Made by a program: the position numbers and the translations under genes | Assembly: GCA_910585815.1 (NCBI GenBank) | Contig: CAJUFJ010000035.1 | Coordinates: 1 to 36,437 of the forward strand | From: an uncultured Oscillospiraceae bacterium | GTDB taxonomy: Bacteria > Bacillota > Clostridia > Oscillospirales > Oscillospiraceae | DNA: 36,437 nt | Reading direction: 5' to 3' | Part shown: positions 9,325 to 15,574 of the stretch, in pieces | How the letters are laid out: every line of letters begins with the position of its first letter | How positions within the stretch are numbered: the stretch's first letter is position 1 | Notes under the pieces: generated by a model | Database searches by the model: none | What the model was told of the DNA's origin: nothing | Seen by the model: only the letters and a program-made list of their open reading frames with translations

Positions 9325-10469
9325 GCTTCTTTTTTGCCGCTTTCGCCGCCGCTCTGAGGCCCCGCCTCACCCAATGGCGCACCTGGGTCCTGCTCCTCCT
9401 CCTGCCCCTGACCACCTTCGGCGTCCGGGCCCTGCTCCCTGCCCAAGAGGTGTCCACCCCCGTCCAGGTGGGGGTGGTGCTGCCCCAGGAGGGGGGCGAG
9501 GACTTCTGGGCCCGTCTGGAGGCCCGGAGCGGCCTGGTGGTCACCTTCCACCGGGCGGAACGGGACCGGGCCGAGCGGCAGGTGGCCGCCGGGCAGTGGG
9601 ACTGCGCCCTGGTCCTCCCGGAGGACTTTACCTGGCGGCTGGACCGGCAGGAGATCCACCCCCTGTTCACCCTGCTCATCGGCCCCGGCTCCACCGTCTA
9701 CCCCATGGTACGGGAGACGGCGGCGGCCTGCGTGGCCGAGCTCATCTCCCCCGCCATGGCGGAGCGCTACCTGCTGGACCGGGGCATCGTCCGGGAGGAG
9801 GAGCTGGAGGCGGTCCGCCCCCGGCTCCATGAGACCCTCACCGACCAGGAGCGGGTGCTGGTGGCCATGGAGACGGCCGACGGCCGCCCCCTGGACCCCC
9901 TCGCCCTGGCGGACAGCGGGGTGGACAGCCTGCTCACCGGGCTGACGGCCATTCTGCTGCTGATCTGGGCCCTGCTCACCGCCATGGACCTGGGCCGGTG
10001 GCTGGACGCCCCCTTTGGCCGGCGGCTGGCCCCCCTGCGGGGGACCCTCTCCCTCCTCCTGCCCCGGCTGGCGGCGGCGGCGCTGCCCGTCCTGTGCGCG
10101 GGAGGGCTGGCCCTGCTGGCGGCGGAGCGGCCCCTGTACCCCGTTCTGGCCCTGTTCCCCTACCTGACCTTCTGGGGCGGGGCCGCCCTGGCCCTGGCCC
10201 TGGCCCGCCGCCGCCCCCTGTGGACCACCCTGCCCGCCCTGCTCCCCTTCGTGCCGGTGCTGGGGCTGCTCCTGTCCCCGGTGCTGCTGGACCTGTCCCT
10301 GGTCTTTCCCGCCCTGGGGCCGGCCATTCGGTGGAACCCCGTCACCCTCTACCTCCGGGCCTGCGGCGGGAGCTGGGGGGATGGCCTGCTGCTGGCGGCG
10401 GGCGGCGGGGCCATTCTGGCCCTGCTGTGGGCGGCGGAACAGCGGCCCCGGACTGCGCCCCGCCCATAA
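9321..10469 (+). CDS. ABC-2 type transporter permease, second subunit
   Basis: A 382-residue membrane protein with the same layout as its upstream neighbour: a segment at about 16-36, an outside domain to about 205, then a cluster of hydrophobic segments to the C-terminus. The GTG start at 9321 overlaps the preceding stop (GTGA). The two permeases are diverged in sequence, as expected for a heterodimer. This is the last gene of the operon; a hairpin follows at 10495-10517. Confidence 0.88.
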   Translation: MSFFFAAFAAALRPRLTQWRTWVLLLLLPLTTFGVRALLPAQEVSTPVQVGVVLPQEGGEDFWARLEARSGLVVTFHRAERDRAERQVAAGQWDCALVLPEDFTWRLDRQEIHPLFTLLIGPGSTVYPMVRETAAACVAELISPAMAERYLLDRGIVREEELEAVRPRLHETLTDQERVLVAMETADGRPLDPLALADSGVDSLLTGLTAILLLIWALLTAMDLGRWLDAPFGRRLAPLRGTLSLLLPRLAAAALPVLCAGGLALLAAERPLYPVLALFPYLTFWGGAALALALARRRPLWTTLPALLPFVPVLGLLLSPVLLDLSLVFPALGPAIRWNPVTLYLRACGGSWGDGLLLAAGGGAILALLWAAEQRPRTAPRP

Positions 10470-10494
10470 GGCCCTTGCGGAGGCAAAGAAAGCG

Positions 10495-10517
10495 GCCCGG
10501 CGGACTTCCCGCCGGGC
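10495..10517 (+). terminator. Hairpin after the ABC-2 operon
   Basis: GCCCGGCGG and CCGCCGGGC form a perfect 9-bp stem with a 5-base loop, 26 bases after the permease stop. There is no T-run, so it is either a weak terminator or an mRNA-stabilising end. The bases from here to 10644 contain no supported gene. Confidence 0.5.
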
Positions 10518-10644
10518 TGCCAGCTATGGTAAGGAGGAAAAAGAAGAAAACCTCTTATCCTTGGTGGAAACGCCGCTGGGGCGTCGGAGTCGGGGGCCTG
10601 CCAACCGCCCCCTCAACCCATACTATGCGCCTGCCGGCGGATGG

Positions 10645-10920
10645 TCACAGCAAAAACAGCCAGGCGGCCCAGCCCGCCGAGGCCAGGGCGGCCCCCAGCG
10701 CCCCCCAGAGGGGAGCGGGAAGGCGCTCCAGCCGCCGGTTCCACACCTTGCCCTGCCTGATATAGCCGTCGGCGGCCTGCCGGGCCTCCCGGAGCACCCG
10801 GTCGGCGCTCACCCCCTCCCGGGCCAGGGCCTCCTCCTTGACGATGAAAATGGCCTCCTCAAAGAGCCGGGGGTCGGGGGATTTTACCAGAATCACCTGC
10901 CGGGTGATGCCTTTTACCAT
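10645..10920 (-). CDS. Small protein with C-terminal membrane anchor
   Basis: A 91-residue protein beginning MVKGITRQVILVKSPD. Residues 1-65 are predicted soluble and mostly helical; the last 20 or so (APLWGALGAALASAGWAAW) form a membrane segment, so it is probably tail-anchored. The ATG at 10918-10920 is chosen because AAAAGGA lies about 9-10 bases upstream; a GTG at 10929 is too close to that site. Similar short proteins are, as I recall, found in related gut clostridia without a known role. It faces the ABC-2 operon. Confidence 0.7.
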   Translation of the reverse strand: MVKGITRQVILVKSPDPRLFEEAIFIVKEEALAREGVSADRVLREARQAADGYIRQGKVWNRRLERLPAPLWGALGAALASAGWAAWLFLL

Positions 10921-11000
10921 GTCGGTCACATCCTTTTCCAGTGTTTTCCTCTAGTCTCTCCCGTTTTTGGCGGATTATTCCTGATGTGCGGAGCAAACAA

Positions 11001-11145
11001 GGCTGCCCTTGCCTTACCTCGTTTCTGCCCTTGCCTTTCCTATCCCGTTTTATCCCCTTACGGGGATAGGCAGGGGTAGCGGCCCAGGCCGGCCTCTCTT
11101 GGCCCTGCGGGCCAATTCACCTCCAACCCCTGCCCTACAGGACGT
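11001..11145. repeat. Repeat family C, copy 1, in the gap 10921-11251
   Basis: This gap holds CTGCCCTTGCC, the core TTATCCCCTTACGGGGATAG and the terminal CCCCTGCCCTACAGGACGTA. The same elements occur at 15308-15404 and 30136-30246. The core is a palindrome and the ends are related inverted repeats, as in a non-autonomous miniature element or REP-like unit. This copy has a more diverged, longer right half than the other two. Confidence 0.7.
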
Positions 11146-11251
11146 ACCGGCCGGAATTTCCAGAGGTTTTCCGTATTTATGAGACGGGTCTTGGCCCGCA
11201 GCTGTCTGTTATTGACGTAAACGATTGATTTCTATACTGGGGGGTAATTAC

Positions 11252-11716
11252 TTGAAGAAGCCTGTTAAAAAGAAGCTGCTCCTGATGGGAGGTGCGCTGC
11301 TGATCCTCGCCGCCGCTGCGGTGTTCTTTTCCACTCCCTGGCTTGGCGAGGCTGCCCCACACTATCTCCCCATGCCCGGCATTCAGCTGGAGCTGAACAC
11401 AACGCCCTCCCATTTCATGCACACGCTGAGCGTGACCGCTCACAATGTTGACGACAGCCAGACCCAATTTTGCGCCCCCTATCCGGAGCTGGAATACTAT
11501 GACAACGGCGAGTGGCATCGATTACAGGACCTCTTTCCCGTGAATAAGCTTGACTATTTGGAAGGGATCGATCCGGGAAAGAGCATTACCCTGACCACGA
11601 AATCGAGCGTACACGGATACTTCCTGCGCAGCGGGCACTATCGGGCCATCATTTTCACTCCAAATATGGCTGCTCGGGAGTTCTGGGAAGCTGCATCTGT
11701 GGAGTTTGATATCTAG
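11252..11716 (+). CDS. Small exported Ig-like-fold protein (Big_14-like), unassigned
   Basis: A 154-residue protein starting at TTG 11252, seven bases after a GGGGGG ribosome site; an ATG-like extension to 11225 lacks one. The N-terminus (KKPVKKKLLLMGG, then a hydrophobic stretch) is a signal peptide or membrane anchor. The remainder has the pattern YYDNGEWHRL ... DPGKSITL ... SGHYRAI, reminiscent of the immunoglobulin-like domains found in small clostridial lipoproteins, but there is no lipobox cysteine. Its base composition is less GC-rich than its neighbours, which may indicate separate acquisition. Function unknown. Confidence 0.75.
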   Translation: MKKPVKKKLLLMGGALLILAAAAVFFSTPWLGEAAPHYLPMPGIQLELNTTPSHFMHTLSVTAHNVDDSQTQFCAPYPELEYYDNGEWHRLQDLFPVNKLDYLEGIDPGKSITLTTKSSVHGYFLRSGHYRAIIFTPNMAAREFWEAASVEFDI

Positions 11717-11727
11717 TGCAAAATTTG

Positions 11728-11755
11728 AGCGGCCCGCCTGGCGGGCCGCTTCTTT
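11728..11755. terminator. Bidirectional terminator between convergent genes
   Basis: AGCGGCCCGC (728-737 of the 11 kb block) pairs perfectly with GCGGGCCGCT (741-750). TCTTTC follows on the plus strand and CAAATTTTGC on the minus strand, so it can serve both the Ig-like gene and gpr. Confidence 0.7.
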
Positions 11756-12645
11756 CAGCTCAGCAGCAGCTCCAGCTCCTCCAGGGAGATGCCGGGCTGG
11801 AGGGCCATACTGAGACCGTAGCCGATTACCTTGGCCAGGTCGTTTACCTGGCTGTCGATGTCCTTGGGGGTGACGAGCAGGTCCCGGCCTTCGTTTAGGT
11901 CGGGCAGGTCGTCGGAGCCCAGCAGGTCGGCGGCCAGGGTGGCCCCGTCCACCACGGTGGGCACCCCCAGGGCAATTACCGGCACGCCCAGGGTGTCCCG
12001 GGTGAGGCCCATGCGGTGGTTGCCCACGCCGGAGCCGGGGGTGATGCCGGTGTCGGAAATCTGCACGGTCCGGCACAGCCGCTTCAGCGACCGGGAGGCC
12101 AGGGCGTCCACCGCCACCACGCAGGCGGGGCCGATCTTCTCGCACACCGCCCGCACCAGCTCGCCGCTCTCCACGCCGGTGGTGCCCATCACCTCGGCGG
12201 CCAGGGAGGCCACCGGGCGGAGGCTGCCGAAGTGCTCCGGCATCTGGCGCACCAGGTGCCGGGTGACAAGCACGTTTTCATGGACCTTGGGGCCCACGGC
12301 GTCGGGGGTGATGGCCCGGTTGCCCAGGCCGGCCACCAGCACCAGGCCGCCCGCGGGGATATCTTCCAGCAGGGCGGACACCTCCCCCGCCACCGCCCGG
12401 ACCGCCCGCTGGAAAATGCCCTCCTCCCGGCCGGCCAGGCCCTCCAGGGTGAGGGTGACGTAGGCCCCCCGGGGCTTGCCCAGGGCCTCCTCCCCCCGGC
12501 CGTCCAGCACCCTGACGGTGTTCACCGGGATGCCCTCCCGCAGGGTGTCGTGGGCCTCCACCCCGGGCAGGGCGGAGGCGGCCCCCGTCCGCTCCTGCCA
12601 CAGCTCTCTGGCCTCCAGGGCCAGGTCGGTCCGTCTCATGCGCAT
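11755..12645 (-). CDS. gpr: GPR germination endopeptidase
   Basis: A 296-residue spore protease that degrades small acid-soluble proteins during germination; it is made as a zymogen in the forespore. Family blocks visible are GLGNRAITPDAVGP, MGTTGVESGE, VAVDALASRS and the Gly-rich ISDTGITPGSGVGN. The N-terminal RTDLALEARE region carries the pro-peptide processing site in this family. ATG at 12645 is preferred because AAGGGGG lies 9 bases upstream; the upstream in-frame ATG at 12654 abuts that site. The gene is divergent from rpsT, a conserved arrangement in spore-formers. It implies a sporulating host. Confidence 0.95.
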   Translation of the reverse strand: MRMRRTDLALEARELWQERTGAASALPGVEAHDTLREGIPVNTVRVLDGRGEEALGKPRGAYVTLTLEGLAGREEGIFQRAVRAVAGEVSALLEDIPAGGLVLVAGLGNRAITPDAVGPKVHENVLVTRHLVRQMPEHFGSLRPVASLAAEVMGTTGVESGELVRAVCEKIGPACVVAVDALASRSLKRLCRTVQISDTGITPGSGVGNHRMGLTRDTLGVPVIALGVPTVVDGATLAADLLGSDDLPDLNEGRDLLVTPKDIDSQVNDLAKVIGYGLSMALQPGISLEELELLLS

Positions 12646-12755
12646 GGCTGCCATCCCCCTTATGCAATATGTTGTGGAATTATTTTCATGGCCGCCCTAG
12701 TTTTTGCGGCTTTGGAAAAACTATCCCCGGTCTGCAAAAAAAATCAAAAAAACAG

Positions 12756-12879
12756 TTGATTTTTTGGCCGGAGGATGGTACAATACAAATCTGCGTGGGT
12801 GTATTGTGGAATACACCGTGTCCCCGTTCCAGGGCGGGGTGCCAAAATCTAAGGATGAAATTCGGAGGAGGTGTTTGGT
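12756..12879 (+). promoter_or_regulatory. rpsT promoter and structured leader
   Basis: TTGATT (12756-12761), a 17-base spacer and TACAAT (12779-12784) form a good sigma-A promoter. The roughly 90-base leader contains a perfect hairpin, GGTGTATT/AATACACC (12798-12817), then a second GC stem near 12823-12841, before the GGAGGAGG ribosome site at 12864-12871. Ribosomal-protein leaders often carry autoregulatory structures; whether this one does is inference. Confidence 0.65.
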
Positions 12880-13143
12880 TTGCCGAATATTAAGTCTGCT
12901 AAGAAGCGCGTTCTGGTGTCTCAGGCCAAGGCCGCACAGAACAAAGCCGCGAAGTCCGCGCTGAAGACCGAGCTCAAGAAGTTTGAGGCCGCAGTGGCGG
13001 GAGGCAACCGCAGCGAGGCCGATGTCGCTTACAAGGTGGCCGTCAAGGCGGTGGATAAGGCCGCTGCCCGGGGTCTGCTGCATCGCAATAATGCCGCCAA
13101 CAAGAAAAGCAAGATGACCCTTAAGCTGAGCAAGCTGGCCTGA
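12880..13143 (+). CDS. rpsT: 30S ribosomal protein S20
   Basis: An 87-residue basic, helical protein that binds 16S rRNA in the 30S body. The start LPNIKSAKKRV and the ending NNAANKKSKMTLKLSKL are typical for S20. It starts at TTG 12880, eight bases after GGAGGAGG; TTG for S20 is known in other bacteria and limits its expression. It is monocistronic, with promoter at 12756-12784 and terminator at 13161-13187. Confidence 0.96.
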   Translation: MPNIKSAKKRVLVSQAKAAQNKAAKSALKTELKKFEAAVAGGNRSEADVAYKVAVKAVDKAAARGLLHRNNAANKKSKMTLKLSKLA

Positions 13144-13160
13144 TTGCACACGAAAGCAAA

Positions 13161-13187
13161 GCCGTCTGATATGCAGGCGGCTTTTTT
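13161..13187 (+). terminator. rpsT terminator
   Basis: GCCGTCTG and CAGGCGGC pair (one G-T) around a 4-5-base loop, followed by TTTTTT. It begins 17 bases after the rpsT stop. Confidence 0.85.
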
Positions 13188-13229
13188 CGTATTTGTTTTT
13201 GCGGGGATGTGTGGTAGAATGAGGGGCGG

Positions 13230-13680
13230 GGCGGTGGCCCTCCCCCCTTTGGCAAGGGGGGCTTTTCGGCGCAAACCGGATCGTTCCTGCTCCAAAGGCC
13301 CCTTTTGAAAGGGGCTGTCAGCCGAAGGCTGACTGAGGATTGCGTTTTGCGAAGCAAAACATACGAAGTAAACAAAGTTTTGCAAACCTTGTTTATTTCA
13401 TACATTTCGCCTGCGGCGAAATACAATCCTCCGCCCCAGTGTGCCCACTGGGGCACCTCCTTTCAAAAGGAGGCTTTTCCCTGCGGGGGGACGAGGGCTT
13501 TTCGGCGCAAACCGGACCGTTCCTGCTCCAAAGGCCCCCTTGTTAAAGGCTGCGCCCGCAGGCGCGTTTCGAGGCCAACCGCCGCAATGCGGCGGCTCTT
13601 AGGCCGAGATGGCTGGCATTTGCGAAGCAAATGACTGGGGGATTCCGTATTAAAAATGCCGCCGCCCTTCCCTATAGGAT
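13230..13680. repeat. Repeat-filled gap between rpsT and yihY
   Basis: No gene is seen. A 40-base unit (TTTTCGGCGCAAACCGGA, then CGTTCCTGCTCCAAAGGCCC) occurs twice, at 13262-13302 and 13497-13539. Between the two lie the hairpins TTTTGCGAAGCAAAA and TTTCGCCTGCGGCGAAA, and a family A copy (CAGTGTGCCCACTGG plus CCTCCTTTCAAAAGGAGG) at 13435-13494. The second unit is followed by further small palindromes (CCGCCGCAATGCGGCGG; TTTGCGAAGCAAA). This looks like nested decay of short palindromic elements. Confidence 0.7.
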
Positions 13681-13719
13681 ATGGACGGCGGACCCGGCCG
13701 GACGAAAGGAGGCCCGACA

Positions 13720-14574
13720 ATGAAAAAATTCCTCTCGCTCCCTCCGGTCTCCTTTGCGGTGGAGGCGGCGGGGCTGTATCTGCGGGTGGGGGCGTCCCGG
13801 GCGGCGGCGGCGCTGTCCTACTTCCTGATCCTCACCCTGTTTCCCCTGCTGGTGTGTGTGAACTACTTCATCGGCCTGTTCCACCTGGACCTGGAAAACC
13901 TGCTTCAGTCGCTGGACCAGATTCTGCCCGCCGAGGCGCTGGCGGTGATTCAGGACTACCTGGGCTACGTGTCAGAAAGTCAGTCCCGGGCGCTGCTGCT
14001 GGCCAGTCTGATTACCATACTCATCTCCGCCTCGGCAGGGCTGCGCACCCTGCTGGCCGCCATGGACGACCTCCACGGTGCCTCCGACCCCCGGCCCTTC
14101 CGGCGGGCGGTGTTCAGCGTGGGGCTGTCCGCCCTGTTCCTGCTCACCATCTACCTGTCGGTGGTGGTCATCTTCACCGGCGAATGGTTTTTCTGGCTGC
14201 TGGAGGAGCAGCTGCCCCGGTATATGATTGAGCACATCCCCCTGTCCGCCCTGTCCGGGCTGTGGCGGTGGATGCGCTACCTGCTGCTGTTCTGCTTTGT
14301 GCTGATGCTGGTGCTGATCGTCTATCGGGCGGGGACGCCCCGAGACGCCATGCGCCGGCCGGTGGTGCTGCTGTCCTCCCTGCTGGCCGCCGTGGCCATT
14401 GTGGGGGCGTCGGTGCTGTTTTCCTGGTTTATCGGGATGTCCTCCCGCTATGCCCTGGTCTATGGGTCGCTGGCCTCCCTGATTATCCTGCTGGTGTGGC
14501 TCTACCTGTGCGGCAACCTGCTGCTGCTGGGGGCGGTGGTGGGCCGGGTGCTGGAGGACCGGCTGAAGGGATAA
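13720..14574 (+). CDS. yihY: YihY/BrkB-family inner membrane protein
   Basis: A 284-residue polytopic protein with about six membrane segments and the family signature ASRAAAALSYFLILTLFPLL near residues 22-41, plus the C-terminal VYGSLASLIILLVWLYLCG block. The family was once annotated as ribonuclease BN; that assignment was wrong and its role is unknown, perhaps transport. ATG at 13720 is chosen because AAAGGAGG ends 8 bases upstream; the in-frame ATG at 13681 has no ribosome site. Confidence 0.92.
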   Translation: MKKFLSLPPVSFAVEAAGLYLRVGASRAAAALSYFLILTLFPLLVCVNYFIGLFHLDLENLLQSLDQILPAEALAVIQDYLGYVSESQSRALLLASLITILISASAGLRTLLAAMDDLHGASDPRPFRRAVFSVGLSALFLLTIYLSVVVIFTGEWFFWLLEEQLPRYMIEHIPLSALSGLWRWMRYLLLFCFVLMLVLIVYRAGTPRDAMRRPVVLLSSLLAAVAIVGASVLFSWFIGMSSRYALVYGSLASLIILLVWLYLCGNLLLLGAVVGRVLEDRLKG

Positions 14575-14597
14575 AAACAGCGCCGGAGGCCGGCGCT
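14575..14597 (-). terminator. Terminator shared by the convergent 46-residue gene and yihY
   Basis: AGCGCCGG/CCGGCGCT form an 8-bp stem with loop AGG. Read on the minus strand it is followed by GTTTTTAT, a good T-run, so it mainly ends the small gene at 14609-14749. On the plus strand it has only GCCTTTG. Confidence 0.75.
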
Positions 14598-14608
14598 GCC
14601 TTTGCACG

Positions 14609-14749
14609 TTACTGGTCCGCCTCGGAGGATTCCGGCTCAGTGGAGGAGAGATAGAGCTCCTCACACCTGCGCTGGGCATCCGCCAGGAGGTTGATGGCGT
14701 CCTCGCTGGCCCGGACCATGGCATAGTACATCTCTTTGTAATCCGCCAT
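14609..14749 (-). CDS. 46-residue small protein, MADYKEMY family
   Basis: A short gene on the minus strand encoding MADYKEMYYAMVRASEDAIN and then LLADAQRRCEELYLSSTEPE plus an acidic tail. The GGAGAAGGG ribosome site is about 7 bases before the ATG, and a terminator with T-run follows the stop. It is a paralogue of the 50-residue protein at 33173: 22 of the first 34 residues are identical, including DYKEMY, RASE and AQRRCEE. Such a conserved pattern in two separate loci is strong evidence that both are real proteins. Predicted helical, possibly a coiled-coil dimer. Function unknown. Confidence 0.85.
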   Translation of the reverse strand: MADYKEMYYAMVRASEDAINLLADAQRRCEELYLSSTEPESSEADQ

Positions 14750-14765
14750 AGGAACACCCTTCTCC

Positions 14766-14797
14766 AGAGACAGCCGCCCGGCTGTCTCTCTGTTTTC
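14766..14797 (+). terminator. Perfect hairpin with T-run, plus strand
   Basis: AGAGACAGCC and GGCTGTCTCT form a 10-bp perfect stem with loop GCCC, followed by CTGTTTTCT. On the plus strand it would stop readthrough from yihY. On the minus strand it lies in the leader of the 46-residue gene, directly before its ribosome site. Confidence 0.6.
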
Positions 14798-14809
14798 TCA
14801 ACGGTTCTT

Positions 14810-14864
14810 CCCGCGGGGGGAGTGCACAGGAGGGTAGGAGGTGAAGCTCCCCCCGCAGGTTTTC
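14810..14864. other. Long-stem hairpin in the leader of the small gene
   Basis: CCCGCGGGGGGAG (14810-14822) pairs with CTCCCCCCGCAGG (14847-14859), a 13-bp stem with one G-T and a 24-base loop; TTTTCCC follows on the plus strand. It could be a second plus-strand terminator or a leader structure of the minus-strand gene. Confidence 0.55.
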
Positions 14865-14944
14865 CCGTCGAGACAAACAAAAGCGACGCGGAATTTAGCA
14901 AATCCCACACCGCATATCTCAAGACACAAACCCTAAAACCAGAC

Positions 14945-14973
14945 TTGTAAACGGGGAAGGACTCTGGTATAAT
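14945..14973 (+). promoter_or_regulatory. Strong sigma-A-like promoter for a candidate small RNA
   Basis: TTGTAA (14945-14950), a 17-base spacer and a perfect TATAAT (14968-14973). No coding region with a ribosome site follows; a stem-loop RNA with a terminator does (14980-15066). Confidence 0.65.
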
Positions 14974-14979
14974 AGGGGC

Positions 14980-15066
14980 TGGTGCAGCAATGCTGTTGTG
15001 TGGGTGGTTTGGCACCCGCACAGGGGTACGGGGTCTTCTCCACCCCGTGCCCTGCCCTTTTATTTG
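14980..15066 (+). ncRNA. Candidate small structured RNA, unassigned
   Basis: From the expected start near 14980 the transcript holds a hairpin TGTGTGGGTG/CACCCGCACA and then CAGGGGTACGGGG (15021-15033) pairing with CCCCGTGCCCTG (15043-15054), followed by CCCTTTTATTT. That is promoter, two stems and an intrinsic terminator within about 90 bases and without an open frame that has a ribosome site. I do not recognise an Rfam class. Transcription could extend to a later terminator at 15149-15172 (GGGCGGCC/GGCCGCCC then TTTTTT). Confidence 0.45.
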
Positions 15067-15078
15067 CCTCTTATCTCT

Positions 15079-15107
15079 ATTGTATCATGCTTTGTCGAAA
15101 AATACAA
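15079..15107 (-). promoter_or_regulatory. Opposing promoter, minus strand
   Basis: On the minus strand TTGTAT (15107-15102), a 17-base spacer and TACAAT (15084-15079) form a good promoter facing 14945-14973. It would transcribe the antisense of the candidate small RNA and then reach the 46-residue gene after a leader of about 325 bases containing two hairpins. Confidence 0.5.
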
Positions 15108-15148
15108 GGTTTATTTCGGATTATTTCGCAGGAAATTCGGGCGGCCGT

Positions 15149-15172
15149 TGGCCGCCCATGTGTTTTTTCTGG
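15149..15172 (+). terminator. Hairpin with T-run
   Basis: GGGCGGCC/GGCCGCCC around GTT, then ATGTGTTTTTTC. It may be the distal terminator of the candidate small RNA transcript. Confidence 0.55.
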
Positions 15173-15185
15173 ACCAGTCCGCACC

Positions 15186-15246
15186 GAAAAGCCCCCGTCC
15201 CCCCGCAGGGAAAAGCCTTCCCCCTTTAAGGGGGAAGGCTTTTTTC
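15186..15246. repeat. Collapsed family B repeat forming a terminator-like hairpin
   Basis: CGTCCCCCCGCAGGGAAAAG followed by GCCTTCCCCCTTTAAGGGGGAAGGC and TTTTTT. These are the two ends of the roughly 190-base family B element (see 31592) without the middle, so it looks like a deleted copy now acting as a terminator. Confidence 0.6.
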
Positions 15247-15307
15247 GTTTTCGGGCACCGCATTTTCTCTGCACGCTGGTCTTATAAATTTAGGATAGCT
15301 TCCGCAT

Positions 15308-15404
15308 GTAGGGCAAGGGCTCTGCCCTTGCCTGCCCCGACCTCGTTCCGATGCCGTTTTATCCCCTTACGGGGATAGGCAAGGGTAGAACCCTTGCCCT
15401 ACAT
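15308..15404. repeat. Repeat family C, copy 2
   Basis: TAGGGCAAGGGCTCTGCCCT at the left, the core TTATCCCCTTACGGGGATAG, and GTAGAACCCTTGCCCTACA at the right: about 97 bases with inverted ends. Another hairpin with T-run, ACCTTCCCC/GGGGAAGGTTTTTT, follows at 15431-15454. Confidence 0.75.
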
Positions 15405-15574
15405 AACGAACCCGGAAGCGGCCCTACGACCTTCCCCAAACGGGGAAGGTTTTTTGCGCCTCTGCCCCCCGCATTTTCTCTGCCTGCGCCCTTTCCAAAC
15501 CCCGGAAAATGTGCTATGCTTATTCTGAGAAAATTTCGCCGCTCCACAGCTGGGGCGGCTGATGGGGTGACGGT

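Noticed and set aside
10526..10765. Plus-strand frame starting MVRRKKKKTSYPWWKRRWGV after the ABC-2 operon
   Set aside because: No ribosome site in the right place, and most of it overlaps the supported minus-strand gene at 10645-10920.
14990..15229. Plus-strand 79-residue frame in the candidate small RNA
   Set aside because: No ribosome site; it runs through the terminator hairpins, and the composition does not look protein-like.
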